In this document: positions 11,968 through 23,929 of the stretch, in pieces
How positions within the stretch are numbered: position 1 is the first letter of the stretch
Layout: every line of letters begins with the position of its first letter
Source of the DNA: Coprinopsis marcescibilis
Taxonomy: Eukaryota; Basidiomycota; Agaricomycetes; Agaricales; Psathyrellaceae
Reading direction: 5' to 3'
Length of the DNA stretch: 64,000 bases
Assembly: GCA_004369085.1 (NCBI GenBank)
Contig: ML210164.1
Location: forward strand, 25,675-89,674
Position numbers and translations under genes: made by a program
The notes under the pieces: generated by a model
Seen by the model: only the letters and a program-made list of their open reading frames with translations
What the model was told of the DNA's origin: nothing
Database searches by the model: none

Positions 11968-13305
11968 CTACTGAATGTTCATTCGATACGTTGTAAGAAT
12001 ATCTTGCATCCTCCGGATCTGGCCAGGTGTAAACTCTGCTTCGCAGTCGTTAGAGGAATAATCCATGAAATTGGCTGTAAAATGATTTGAGGGCACGAAT
12101 ACAAAGGAATAGAATCCCCTTACTTCGCGTCGAGCTCAATTCATCCTTTCCTCCGCATGTGTCTCGAAAGTTACAGCCTGCGTTGCTCGTAGATATTGAT
12201 GGGGCTGCCTGCATGGGCGTGTCGTCGACGAAATCACTATCTCCCGCACAGCCTGTCCCTTGCTAAAGGGGATGAAAGTCAAAAATAGTCACGACGATCA
12301 GACATTGTTGAACTAACGAAAGTGTGGTACAGCCCAACCCAATGGCCAACTTGATGGCTCAGCGCATCCCACATTTGCACAGACCCGATGTCGTTTCCGG
12401 ATTTCGCGGCATTCGAGTCCCACCTCATCACCACGCCGTCTCTGACTGCATCGTCTCCTTGATCTCCCTGCTTGTGGTAGCTCCAAGGGAAATTCGCGTA
12501 GCCAGCTAGTCCGTCTGGAAGACTGGGAAGGCCCATGATCAGCTGCCGAAAAACGAGTGTCGTGGTTAAGCTTACCCAACAGTATACACGTTCAGTGTGT
12601 TTCTGCCTCCTCTCCTCAGGGCTCTCTTCATTTTATCGTCCAACAGACTGGAATGGATCAATCGTGTTGGGCCAGGATGTAGCAGACCGCACTCACCGCC
12701 CATGCTCCGTTCGGACGGTTACGCTGTCGAACCACTCCCGGTTAATAACTCGCCGAATTCCAGCCAAGTGAAACTCGACTCCTGTCAAAGAGAAGTCGTC
12801 GTTCAGCTTTTCGGCCAGTTCCCGTACGGCCAAGCTCCTGCATGGTGCTGTGGCTGAGATGTTGAAATCAACAACGCCAGAAGTGATACTCACGGAAGCC
12901 AGCCCCCTTCAACTGTTTCGTTCGCGGCTATTACATGAAACCAGATTGTGAATGATAGCGTTCTGTTGAGTGTTGCATATGGGATGAGCTCTGCGTTGAA
13001 GCGTTGCTCTTGTGCTGCAGCTTCCTCTATGCTACTCTCTGTGCCACAGATACTGCATTTGAATTTGGATCATCGCGGTATTCAACCAAGGCCCAAGCAC
13101 TGGGTACTCACCTATTCGTGGCCTCGCTAACCGCTGTTTCGTTGGTGGTATTCACCTTGTCGTGAGGTCGAATTTCACTTGAAGGTTGCGCCGAGGCTGA
13201 TAAGGTCGCCTGGGTGTTCGAAGGTCTGAAATGGAAGCCAGGAGAAGCCAGGACAGACTGCCCCAGCCCCAGCGCGACCAGCGCGAAAAGGTTATTGGGC
13301 CGCAT
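11968..13305 (-). CDS. Secreted M43 (pappalysin-type) metallopeptidase with Glu-to-Gln active site
   Basis: Seven exons fit one frame: 13305-13112, 13031-12894, 12837-12697, 12647-12576, 12522-12318, 12262-12124 and 12074-11968, giving 331 residues. The N-terminus is a signal peptide (LFALVALGLGQSVLA). The family landmarks GVEFHLAGIRRVINREWF, NVYTVG, GLAGYANFPW and the Met-turn NFMDYS follow in order. M43 enzymes are zinc-dependent secreted proteases with a zinc motif HEVGHWxGLYH. Here it reads HQVGHWVGLYH: the Gln codon is CAA at 12353-12351. The three zinc-binding His remain, but the general base is gone. All splice sites and the frame are intact, so this is not an ordinary pseudogene. It is either a non-catalytic zinc-binding protein or carries a recent point change or base error. 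The family call is firm; the activity prediction is inference. Confidence 0.88.
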
Positions 13306-14233
13306 AAGGAAATGAGGGAAGAGAGACCCGGTGGGAAAGTTGAGTCTCTGCCTAGTATGGGCCGGGGGTATTTGGCGGAGGTGGTAAGAATCAGGATCCG
13401 ATGACAGATCTCTGTTGTCTTTGCGAGCGCTCTTTCGATAAGCGCTCGCTCTCAGCCCGGGCATCTCGACCGCAGACCTGTATCTCCGCAAACTCGCATC
13501 CACCGAGGGGGCACTGCTTCCAGTTGCTTCCGCCCTGTTATACTCAAGTGCCGTCACACAAACATACATCCTGAGGATACCTGATGTAGTCTCGGCTAGT
13601 CTCGGTTGTTGTACGGTCTTTGTTTGATGTCCGAATGAAGCTATTGCCGGGTTGAAAGTTTTCCATCATCGCTGTCTGCTGTTCGTAGTCGAGCTGGATT
13701 CAAGTGGAGGGCGATCTGATGGCATGCCATTCAACCTGAGTGGTTGCAAGTGCGAGGCAAAAGAACGGTGGGATGAGATTCGGACCCAGTTCAGTGGCCA
13801 TGTCGGGCCAAGCTGGACGCAACCCCTGAATCGACGATATATGGGCGCGTCGTCGACGAGTTAGTTAGCTTGAGATAGTAGTAGTTCCAATCTTATGGAT
13901 CTACTCATGACTCCGAAACCAAGAAAACACTTACCCTACCCCCAGTAGCAAGGTATGGTAGAGCGCGTGGTCTAAGCAAAGGCCCACTGGACGCTAATAC
14001 TAATACCTGGTACAAGCAAACAATAAGAGCATGAACCTGTTTGGGAAGGCGCGCTTACGCACTACAGCCCCGGATAAACTCGGTTTGCGAGTGCCACTGC
14101 TGATCCAAGCTACACACCGTCGCACAGATATAGATATAAGGCATACATGAGTGGTACTCCAACTTGACTCCATCATTTCCTTCTGATTGTCAGGATTGAT
14201 ACTCTTCTAATCTCACAATTATCTTGAAGTATC
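13306..14233. other. Intergenic between divergent genes
   Basis: This is the shared upstream region of the M43 gene (minus) and the 14234 gene (plus). Short frames are present (for example 13652-13864), but none is convincing. A TATA-like string ATATAGATATAAG lies at about 14127-14139. Confidence 0.4.
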
Positions 14234-14773
14234 ATGCCAAAAGTCCCCCAGATCACCCGCGATGCTTATGCGTCTGCTCGCAGCGCCCGTAAAGCAACTT
14301 TAATACCCAGCACCAGTGCTGATGTCATTAATTCGAGGCTTGGAGATCAGTCGTCCAAGAAGACGCTGGGGCCGTACAAAGGCAGAACTATATACAATCC
14401 TGGACAGCAGGCAGCTTATCCAGTTGCTCCGATCAGCATCGGGAAGCTTATTAGATGCATGGAAGGGAGCCGCCCCGTGCAACCGACTGAGCCAGATGTA
14501 TCCGCTCCTGAAGGAGACGAACAGAACATGGCGTTCCATGAACGGATCCACAAAGACGCCGTTATCACTGTGGATGTGGATAGTCATATGGATGAAATCA
14601 TAGGATTTGATAGATTAATGAAGGGCCACACGCCCAATGGGATTGCGATAGTCACTGTTGAGCAGTATGAAGCGCTCTATGCAGCGGTTTGTCGAGATAA
14701 CCAATTCATAGACCATGTCTATAGCATTTTTATTGAAGCTGGAACCGATGTGTTTGGCCCACTTGAGGTCTAG
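14234..14773 (+). CDS. Unrecognised single-exon protein, 179 residues
   Basis: One uninterrupted frame runs from ATG 14234 to TAG at 14771-14773. The protein is soluble, with a basic, Ser-rich N-terminus (residues 1-45) and a more ordered, acidic C-terminal half (DAVITVDVDSHMDEIIGFD, about residues 114-132). I see no signal peptide, membrane helix or known motif. It diverges from the M43 gene. A lineage-specific fungal protein is my best description, and no function can be given. Confidence 0.5.
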   Translation: MPKVPQITRDAYASARSARKATLIPSTSADVINSRLGDQSSKKTLGPYKGRTIYNPGQQAAYPVAPISIGKLIRCMEGSRPVQPTEPDVSAPEGDEQNMAFHERIHKDAVITVDVDSHMDEIIGFDRLMKGHTPNGIAIVTVEQYEALYAAVCRDNQFIDHVYSIFIEAGTDVFGPLEV

Positions 14774-16479
14774 ACACATCATGCCCAATCTTCAACTCAG
14801 AATCAACGGGTATCTGACTACGTCGTCTTCTTACAGTATAATACATCATATGATTATCACCTGTCACTACTATCCATGACTTGTTAGTAAAACGTTGATA
14901 AATTGCCAAATTTCCAGTGGTGGCTCAGAGTGTTTGAAGTCTGGAGATCTGATTATTTTACAAGCTCTCGCTGTGCTGCGCTTGGATCATCCGCTGTGGT
15001 ACGTTTTTAGAATTAGAAGCAGGGCGCTTGCAAGCTAATGCCAGGCCATGGCCTTGTATGAGAAACTAAATGCGGAATCGGGTATCGGAATCATATTGTA
15101 TTGCAGCTGACGGCAGGAGATGATTAGACGTTTCATTTAAGCTGCCAAAGGGAAAAAAGCCCCCAAGTCAGAGATACAACATAGAGCTTCTGGATGCTTA
15201 GCTTGTGTAGGGTTGATTGCTTGGCGATTCACCACTAGAACGTACAAGTGAGTCTAGAGATAGTACAGGCATGACCTACTAGTAGGTAAGACAGAACGCT
15301 GCGTTCGAGTCAGCTATTCATTACCTTCTGTGCCCAAGCCTCAAGCCTACCCTCGACCTATTGGCCTCGATGTTCTCCGATTCTGAACAGGATATTTTAC
15401 CTCTTGCACCTGAGAGCCAAGCCGGATTTTCTAGAAGGAAACTGCGCATAAGATAAATTCGGGAAGTCGACGTTCGAGTTGCGTTCGAATATCTGAGAAC
15501 TTTCGAAGGGTTGCCTTTCACATTTCCAATTGGTTTGGTCGCCAACAGACTGTCGTGAGCGAGAAACAGGTGGTAAAGGTGGAATCCAATACTTTGGGTT
15601 TGGCTTGGACCATCTACACCACTGTTTCGACCTACTGATTCAGTGTGGTTAACAAGCACGTTATTGTACCGGCATGAACGCTGTAGTTACGCACTGCTAG
15701 CAGCCGTCAACATCTTTACGCGACAGAGGTATACATATACAAGCAGCTTGAGCTCGCATATGCCTTACTCAACCTGCTGCCCATCTACCAACGACGGAAG
15801 GTCTCTCAATGGTTGGAGATGTCTTGGCGCCAAGATCAGGCGCTCATGATCAGAGGAGATCATTATGTAACATCCCGTGCCAATTGTGTGCGTGAAGTTC
15901 CGGCGCCCACTGGCAGCAAGTGTTTGAATTTTGCCACTCTGTTCTTCGCCCTCTTCGTCTTCAATATTCAATTTCTGCATTCGATCCCTCTCTATACACC
16001 AGAATCAAGATTACCCTGCGGTATTGCAACTAGAAATCCGCTCGCAATGTTCCATCGATTCCCCTTTACTAATTCAACGCAGCATCTCGGCGCTCAGTAT
16101 GTCAGCCTGAAACGCAAAGGTTCTTTGCCGAGATGGGCGCTCTGTTTCTCATTGGCTTTGAAATGCAAAAGGGTCCAGCTACGATGATTGGCGGGGTAAA
16201 GTCAACGAAGCCCGGAGTGCGCGAGGCTTTGACACTTGCTTGGCTTCAGCACTGCGTTTATTTCGGCGCAGATTTCGCACCCACAATGCAGTGCATAACA
16301 TAGCCGTGTACAAACATTCAGCAGCCACTGGCTTGGTTCATCTGCTGTCAATCAGGAAACCTTTAAAAGGTGAATGTTGAACAATGAGGCTCTCCAGCCC
16401 TCGACTCCCTCCCTCGACACCTTTTACAGAACCCATCCCCTAGGGTTTCTTCACTCAATTCAACCTCTACCCGCTCAAA
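14774..16479. other. Intergenic upstream of the first SOD gene
   Basis: Several overlapping frames of 60-125 codons occur on both strands (15321-15659 minus, 15813-16187 plus). None has a domain or consistent splicing. The right end contains the promoter of the SOD gene that starts at 16480. Confidence 0.4.
16361..16370 (+). promoter_or_regulatory. TATA-like element of the SOD gene at 16480
   Basis: CTTTAAAAGG lies about 110 bases upstream of the start codon and is followed by a pyrimidine-rich leader. Comparable A/T boxes sit at similar distances before several SOD copies (CCCATAAAAG at 19331, TTTATAAA at 58878, CTTATAAG at 51264). Confidence 0.4.
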
Positions 16480-17419
16480 ATGCGCACATTCTCCGCCCTG
16501 TCCCTCTTTGCATTAGTCGCCTCTTCGGCTCTTGCCCCAGCATTCGCAAACCCTATCGAAGGAGAGGTCGAAGCTCGTGAATGGCACAGCAACAAGCACC
16601 ACGAGTACCAGAAGGGTTCCCAGAACGGACACCATCAGGGCGGCTCAGAGCACGGACACCAGCAAGGTGGACAACATGGTCATCAGCAGGGTGGTCAACA
16701 TCACAATGGCGGCCACCAAGCCGCGCCAGCGCACAAACCTATCAAGAGGGTAAGCTACCTGTTTCAAATCCCACTGTGTCGATCGTGGATACTTACGTTG
16801 GGATTGACTTTTGTCAGGCTAACGTTGTCTTGAGGATCTTCGACGAGGCTGAGATCCAGGGCGGATATAGCAGTGCAGTCGTTTACTTCACTCAAGAGTG
16901 GGAGCATGGTCCTGTTTCTATCAAGGGAGAGATCATTGGTCTTGGTCTCGAACCCGACACCGAACGTGGCTGGCACGTTCAGTAAGTCCATTTTACTAAC
17001 ACTCCAGGTCTTTGGTTGACATTGGTCTCCCACTAGCGAACACGGTGACTTGGCTGGTGGATGCAAAACTGCAGGACTTCACTTCAACCCACAAGGCCAA
17101 AACCACGGCGCACCATGGGACCATGAGCGCCATGTTGGAGACCTTGGAAACTTTGAGGTCGATGAGAATGGCGACGCCTACATCGACAACAAGGTTATTA
17201 ACGACAGGATGTCTTTGAACGGCCCCAACAGCATCATTGGGTATGTGGTATTTGCTGCACCTAAGCCGCAACTGACTAACTCTCATCCTTAGTCGTACCC
17301 TCGTTATCCACCTCGGTACTGACGACCTTGGCAAGGGAGGCCAGCCTGACTCCCTCACTGTCGGCGCCTCAGGCGGACGACTTGCGTGTGGTATCATCGG
17401 TGTCCTCCCCGACGTCTAA
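16480..17419 (+). CDS. Secreted Cu/Zn superoxide dismutase, His-rich linker (copy 1)
   Basis: Exons 16480-16749, 16818-16981, 17037-17240 and 17293-17419 give 254 residues. Residues 1-24 form a signal peptide, and about residues 35-85 are rich in His, Gln and Gly ([17 protein letters not shown]). KPIKR then ends exon 1, and the SOD domain follows. All Cu/Zn-SOD landmarks are present: copper ligands in GWHVHEHGD, the bridging His in GLHFNP, zinc ligands in NHGAP and ERHVGDLGN, the last copper His in TLVIHLG, and the active-site Arg and disulfide Cys in GGRLACG. The enzyme would dismutate superoxide to peroxide and oxygen outside the cell. Intron 2 splits the codon of the second copper His. The linker may bind metal, and the dibasic KR may be a Kex2-like site; both are inference. 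The next copy starts 320 bases downstream. Confidence 0.93.
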
Positions 17420-17738
17420 ACCCAAACTACACGACTGTATATCGTGTTCTGACGATACTTGATGACATTCAAACTCATGTGCATGGACCTTAGTAGTTAA
17501 TATAATTAATATATCATGACATCTTACTACGCACTCAGACACGATGAGCCTCAGCTTCCGAGTCCCTTGTCCTGCCTCAAGGCACGACCACATCAATTGG
17601 CGGCATCGCCACACATATAGCGTCCAATCAGCTCGCCCACAAACAGATTGATTTGCTAAATCGCTCGATTTTGGGGTCCGTATCTTTCTCCAACCCACAC
17701 GGTCCATTTCTACAGCCTGTTCCGCATTACGATTAATC

Positions 17739-18551
17739 ATGACGATTTTCTCGGCTTTATGTCTCTTTGCTTTCACCTCATTCGCTGCGATAGCCCTTGC
17801 AGCCCCTATCAGAATCGAGACTCGAGGCATCCATACCACTACACCTCACAGGCCAATCAGAAGGGTTCGGATCTTGATGATGAAGCCTTGAACGATGATT
17901 GCTCAACACGTTCGTAGGCTGGCGTTTTCCTAAGATCTTTCAAAGGCTCTGAGCTCGTGCCAAGCGCGGGTGAAGCCGTTATCTACTTCTACCAGTACAG
18001 GGAGAACAGCCCTGTTATCGTAAAAGGCGAAATCATTGGCACTGGTCTTGCTCCGAACTCGCAGCACGGTTGGCATATTCAGTACGTCGTCTCTCATCAA
18101 GATATCTGGGTCGTAAGCTCACGCTGACGAATCACTCCTGAATAATCAGCGAATTTGGTGATCTGTTCAACGGTTGCGCCAGTGTCGGACCACACTATAA
18201 CCCAGAAGGGCAGCACCACGGCGCTCCTTGGGATCACCAGAAACACGCCGGGGACCTGGGAAACCTGAATATCGACATGTATGGTGATTTGTACATCGAG
18301 CCCAAGGTAATTAACGACAGAGTATCGCTGAATGGACCAAATAGCATCATCGGGTACGGAAGTACCCCCTCCTTGTGTTCACAAACTGCTGACTGATAAA
18401 TGTTTACCATTTCACAAATAGTCGTGCTCTCGTTATCCATCTCGGCGCTGATGACCTTGGAAAGGGTGGAAAGCCTGATTCACTCACATCTGGCGCCTCG
18501 GGAGAACGTCTAGCCTGCGGAATCATTGGCGTGCTCCCCGATTACGATTGA
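17739..18551 (+). CDS. Secreted Cu/Zn superoxide dismutase without His-rich linker (copy 2)
   Basis: Exons 17739-17864, 17918-18081, 18150-18353 and 18422-18551 give 207 residues. Exon 2 and exon 3 have exactly the lengths (164 and 204) of the other copies. A signal peptide (about residues 1-20) is followed by only about 20 residues before the dibasic RPIRR at the exon border, so the His-rich module is missing. The metal sites are complete: [36 protein letters not shown] and ERLACG. The domain is more diverged than in its neighbours ([25 protein letters not shown]). It may be the oldest copy or one freed from the linker's role. It is an extracellular superoxide scavenger by family. Confidence 0.92.
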
Positions 18552-19437
18552 GCATTATACTCCATGTGAACATCAGAGACAATTAGCTCACAGCCTTCCT
18601 GCATTTACTCGGCGAAACGACTTCTATGACCTCCATGAACCTGATACACTACAATACTGCGCCAAAGGGCAAACGCATATCTCATTTTACTGCCTGTCAG
18701 CCTGCAACACGTCACTGTATTACTGTTTCGCTCCTTACTGGACGCCACATACAAAGCTTGGGTATGGAGGTTGGCTCAAACCCTGGTACACCGCCAATCG
18801 GAGACATGAGCGTTTAACATATACCCCAGCTGCTACCAGAAAACACTGATACCGATGGCTCTTCAACTCCTGTCCTAAGAGAATCGGCAACATGATCAAA
18901 GTCTGGGGCCTTGTACGCTACACCGTGACTACACATGCGATGCGCATGTATACTATGAGGTTCAGGCGAAGCTCCCCAGCTAATAAAATGACCTGAAGCC
19001 GCGTGTACAGCCTCGTACACACGCTAACGGTGGGCGCGCGTACGCAAATAAGCGAATGGCAATGTGTCCTGCACAGACCGAAGTGGGCGCTCAGCCCGAG
19101 GTTTCAGGACTTTGACCCAGAGGAAGTATGATGAAACGTATAATAGCCTAAATGCAAAGACTCGGACACAACTTGCCCGCAATGCCCGACTTGAAAAATG
19201 CTGCTGTGCTGCATAGACACGCTCCTTCAGAATCATACGGCAGTGAATTGTCCGGAGCGCGCGGTTATCTGCATCGGATAGTTAGCGGCAATTGTCTACT
19301 TGCATTGGGTGTCTTTTAAGGCGACTGTAGCCCATAAAAGGACCGAGAGTTAAGCAGGCTCTCTCATTTCTCAGTTTCTCTATTCTCAACGATCATCCTT
19401 CTTCCTTTTTCTCCAGCCCACCGTAACGAATAGCGCT
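18552..19437. other. Intergenic between SOD copies 2 and 3
   Basis: No gene is seen. CCCATAAAAG at 19331-19340 is a TATA-like element about 100 bases before the start of copy 3, followed by a CT-rich leader (19380-19415). Confidence 0.45.
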
Positions 19438-20306
19438 ATGTTGTTCAACCTCTCAGCACTCTCTTTCCTGGTTTTGGCTTCTGCATTGGTTGCACCGGCC
19501 TATGCATCCCCAGTGCACATCGAAGCCCGAGATGGACACCATCATGGCGAGTCGCAGAATGGTGGACACCATGGCGGCTCGCAACAGGGACATACCGGCG
19601 GCTCGCACCATACCGCACCCCACAAGCCAATCAAAAGGGTACGCTCTTTTGCATTGATGCGAAGAGAAAGAGGTACTCATGCACTCTCTCATGATCTAGG
19701 CAAACGTCGTTTTACGGACGTTTGATGGATCTGAAGTGCAAGGCGGCACTAGCAGTGCTGTCGTTTACTTCACTCAAGAGTGGGAGCACGGGCCCGTATC
19801 TATCAAAGGAGAGATCATCGGTCTCGATCTTGAGCCTAATGCTGAGCGAGGATGGCACGTCCAGTAAGCTCCATCTTCCTACTGAGTTGTCCCTGTGCTG
19901 ACCGAGTTTACCTACCAGTGAATTCGGAGACTTGACTAACGGATGTACAAGCGCAGGCTTACACTGGAACCCACAGGTTCAGAATCACGGCGCCCCTTGG
20001 GACCACGAGCGACATGTCGGTGACCTCGGCAACTTTTGGGTCGACGAGAATGGAGACGCCTACGTCGACAATCAAGTTATCAACGACAGGATGTCGTTGA
20101 ATGGACCCAATAGCATTGTCGGGTTCGTTACTTTTCTCGTGCTGCATATATTGATTGTTGAATGAACTGCACTGTCTAGCCGCACACTCGTTGTACATCT
20201 CGGAACTGACGACCTTGGGAAAGGTGGACAACCCGACTCGCTCACTGTGGGTGCATCGGGTGGACGCCTGGCTTGTGGAATCATCGGGGCTATCGCAGAC
20301 TACTAG
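19438..20306 (+). CDS. Secreted Cu/Zn superoxide dismutase, His-rich linker (copy 3)
   Basis: Exons 19438-19638, 19700-19863, 19919-20122 and 20180-20306 give 231 residues. The signal peptide ([21 protein letters not shown]) ends near residue 23. The segment from HIEAR to HKPIKR is His/Gly rich ([20 protein letters not shown]). The SOD domain keeps every metal ligand ([36 protein letters not shown]) and the Arg/Cys of GGRLACG. Intron phases (0, 2, 2) match the other copies. It is close in sequence to copies 4 and 6. The role and cell location are as for copy 1: superoxide removal outside the cell or in the wall. Confidence 0.93.
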
Positions 20307-21707
20307 GTCTAGATATGAGGTCCTCGCACACCTCGCACATACCTGCCTTCAACGACCCGATATGGCCTTGAGATCAAGGGGCTCAGAGCTATATCTGGAC
20401 TTTCTCCTGACAGTTTGGAGACTCGGTAGACCCCGTGACTATGTAGAGACTCGCACACACCGTAAAACTATCCACCTATATTATCAATTTTTATACTCTT
20501 CTCCGGCAGGCTGCCAACTGTGACACTTTCATGTTTGTCGACGGTGTATGTATTCTGCGGTAAGCTCTCATACCGATTTCAGCCAGCCAGCCGTACCAAC
20601 TTGCCACAAATAATGCTCACTATTATTGGAATATGATCTTTGCCGAGTCGGCGGCGGAGCGCGCTTTGTTCCGCCGTGTCTGCAATTAAGACGATGAAAA
20701 TGAAATATGCGCCGGTGCCGCTCGATAGCCCTGTGTTTCAACTGAAGAGTCTGACTGTTTCAAAGCGCGTTGGAGAGACTAAGAGAATATCTTAGCGCAC
20801 GCAGCAACTCTTATCGAAAGGATCATAACATGAGCATCATTGTCTCTGTCGATCCTCAAAGACAAAGTACCCAAACACCCCTGAGTACCATTGAAGCCAA
20901 AGCGAATGATCCCCAGCAGCTCGTTTAAGTAAGTGTTTTATTCATTAAACGCAGGGTTACTAAACACGCCTCAATCGACTCCGAGTCTCTGAGTACAACC
21001 AGCTTTCGAGATCACGTTATCATCAAGACTGAAGATCCATTGGTAGATACTCGTACTTAATACCAGTTGTGTCATGTTGCCTTGGCAAGCAACTTGAGCT
21101 TGGCATCGTAGTTGAGGGGGTTGCCCCCCTGTACCAGGTCCCTTCCATGATGAGCCGCAATCGTTCGCTCCCTTTGCGCATAGGCACTACCGCTTTTGAG
21201 CATCCACATCAGTTGCTTTTGTAGCGTTCTCCTTTGCCGAATGCCATCATGGCTCTTTGTCCCCTTTGTGTTCCGTGCCAAGCCTTGGTGTCGCGAAACG
21301 GGGGTTCGTAAGACAATGGAAACCTTCTTCAGATTTTGGGTATTCATGCTTCCATTTTATTCGAGAGCGCACCATTGATTCTAGATACGAATCAATTCGA
21401 GTCAGTATGCTACAAAATTGTGGTACGGCTCCTCATCCCGCCAAAGAGTTTTTTGGGGAATTTTTGATAACAAAGAGCCATACTTTTTATCAGGTGGATT
21501 ACCGCTAAAAAGAAGTTACAAATACATGTTAATGAGAGAAATTCGAATGCTATGATGATTATACACACAAGGAGCTGAGTTTAATTTTAATTGTACATGG
21601 GTAGAAACACTGAGCGAGGGTATCTCGAATAACAGGGGTATACTTACAACAACGGGTATGCAAAGCAGATCAGAGGGACTTTACATTTAACAAGGCAATC
21701 GAGACTT
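20307..21707. other. Intergenic, no gene recognised
   Basis: Short frames only (for example 21072-21347 on the minus strand). The right end is the 3' flank of the HMG-box gene on the minus strand. Confidence 0.4.
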
Positions 21708-22624
21708 TCAAATTTCACGGTCACTCGTAATTGGTACCCCAAATTTGCACACTCGGACATGGACGCTCGGCTGGTGAGGACGATAGGTGTATCCCGAAGC
21801 CTGTATCTCATGTTCAATGCTCTTGTTTCTGTAAATGGACTCCGGCGGCTCGGGAGAGGACTCCAGGCTGTCTTCGTGGTCGGATGAATCGTCGTTAACG
21901 TGTATGCGGTTATGGCTGTCCCGCGGAGACCATGTATCCATATGCATGTCGTGCGACACCTCCGACGATACGGGAGAAGTCCCTCGGCTTGAACTGGCCT
22001 CTGGCGAGCTCCGATAAGGCGGCGTTGGGCGGTGGATTATTCGAACATCCAATGGAGTTGGGGGAGCGCTATCCTCGACATACGAAGGTGGCATTTGAGC
22101 CCCGTAACCTCCTGGCGGGTAGAAAACGGGCAAAGATGAAGCCTGAGGTGCGGGCCGAAGTTCAGCCGCTGTGTTCACAGGCTTCGGTGTCGCAATTGGC
22201 CGTTCCTAACAACCAGAAACCCCGTCGTTAAAACAATGGCTATATGACGCTGAAAAGTTCCCACCTTTGAACCAGAGGCAAACCCATACGCCGAAGTACT
22301 CTTCCTGCCGGGACGCTTTGGCCCAGGTGTCTTGATGTTGTGTTTCCGACCCCTAGCCCCAGGAACGTATTTGTAACCAGGATTGTCCTGCTTGAATTTC
22401 TCGGAAACTTCTTTCGCCTTCTTATTCCACTTTTCTTTTTCAACCTCCCCAATAGCTTTCCATGCATTACTCGCAGCACCGCTCGCATTTGACACAAATG
22501 ACTGTCCGTCTCCGAAGGATATCCCGTCTGCCTTGGCCCTATCGATGTAATCGGATCTGAACAGTAACCAAGCATTGGAGGGTCGTTTCGGAGGGTTGAC
22601 GCTGTAGTCCGGTATTTGCGCCAT
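21708..22624 (-). CDS. HMG-box protein with long Ser/Pro-rich tail
   Basis: Exons 22624-22265 and 22205-21708 give 285 residues. The start MAQIPDYSV is the first ATG before the box. Residues about 12-95 form an HMG box of the MATA type: PKRPSNAWLLFRSDYI, ASNAWKAIGEVEKEKW and DNPGYKYVPG. Loop 1 is longer than usual (ADGISFGDGQSF). A basic stretch (GPKRPGRKS) follows, and then about 165 residues rich in Ser, Pro and acidic residues, typical of a disordered regulatory tail. It is predicted to be a nuclear DNA-binding transcription factor. It lies between SOD copies 3 and 4, but whether it regulates them cannot be seen. Confidence 0.85.
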
Positions 22625-23929
22625 AGTTGGTGGAAGAATAAAGTCGTCTGAGGGTGAAACCAGGAAGGGAGCAGATGAAAGGTGAAGGTGGATGATGGTG
22701 GTAAAGATGAAAAGAATCCAGACAGAGCTGCCACACCCCATCCCGAATTTTCAAAGTCCGAAGTATCGCGCAGGCCAGCCACCATTGTCCTCGCTTGGGA
22801 TCACTTGGGATCACATGGCCGCGACAAACGCGTCATCACGTGTATTAGAACGCGCACGGACCCAGTGAGCCAGACGGAGTCCATTTCCAAGTCCTTGAGG
22901 CACGGCACGTTCATTTGCTCCCATCTCAATGCCACTCGCTGCCACAGGTGCAGCGCAAAGTGCGAGTAATGCGATCGATATCTATTACTAGTATTAGGTG
23001 CAAGTTCGGCAATTATTGGACTCCTCGTACTTTATCGATTTCCAGGCTCATGACGATATGCCCCGCCGCCGCCCGTGTCTGGCAGAGGTACTTTGTACAT
23101 GGGGGCTCTTAGATGCAGCAGCGAAGAACAGTTCAGTGGGCGTAGAAAAGAGAATTTTGCAGTGGAACTTAGAGGACGAGGAACTTTCATCTTCATCTCA
23201 GATTCTTAACGCGTCCTAAGTTTCGAAGCACCCGGTCCATATATAGAGTGAATTGACAACTTTTACTTCCAAGACCGCCTATCTTTGATTTTCGAGATCC
23301 CATATGCCTCATGGGAAATAGAATAGCGCTACTATAGTCTCCAACATCCTGTTTGCATCGTGTTTGATGGCCCACTGGCTATTGGCGAACGGTCACCGTG
23401 TACAGTACTGTTGCCTAATGTACTGCTTAGTTTGCGAGCTACTAGTCACATCGTCACTGCGCCCATAGATGCCCCGTGACAATGGATGAGACGCCGGCAA
23501 GGGCAGTGCAAGGTGCACCCAACCCTGCAATCACTGAAACAATAAAGTTCAAACTGCCCGCCTTAAGCGCTGGAGGGCCCATTGCTTCGAATTGAAGTTC
23601 AGGGGACCGCCTATATGAAGGCGGTTCAGTGTATGTATTTGGGTCACAGCCTAAAACGAGTGTGTTGCAGTGCCACTGCCAAGCATCAACGATACCACTG
23701 CATCGAAATGCCCGTGAGCATAATCGCATTGCCCCAGCCCTCGTCCCTGAAACAAATTGGTAGTTATTATGTCTACTCACATAGCCTCAGAGGGAGTAGA
23801 AAAGGCCAATGGAGTGCGCCAATCAACGACATTCACCAGTTCCCTTCATCGGATTCGCTAGCTCTCAAAGCATCTCTTTACTCCAGCACACTTGAAGCTT
23901 GACCACAGCCAACCATCTCATTCTACACC
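22625..23929. other. Intergenic between divergent HMG and SOD genes
   Basis: No gene is recognised. The left arm of the inverted duplication begins near 23577, so the last 350 bases (the promoter of SOD copy 4) also occur in inverted form upstream of copy 6. Confidence 0.45.

Noticed and set aside
15321..15659. Minus-strand open frame of 112 codons
   Set aside because: No signal, domain or splice partner; composition looks random.
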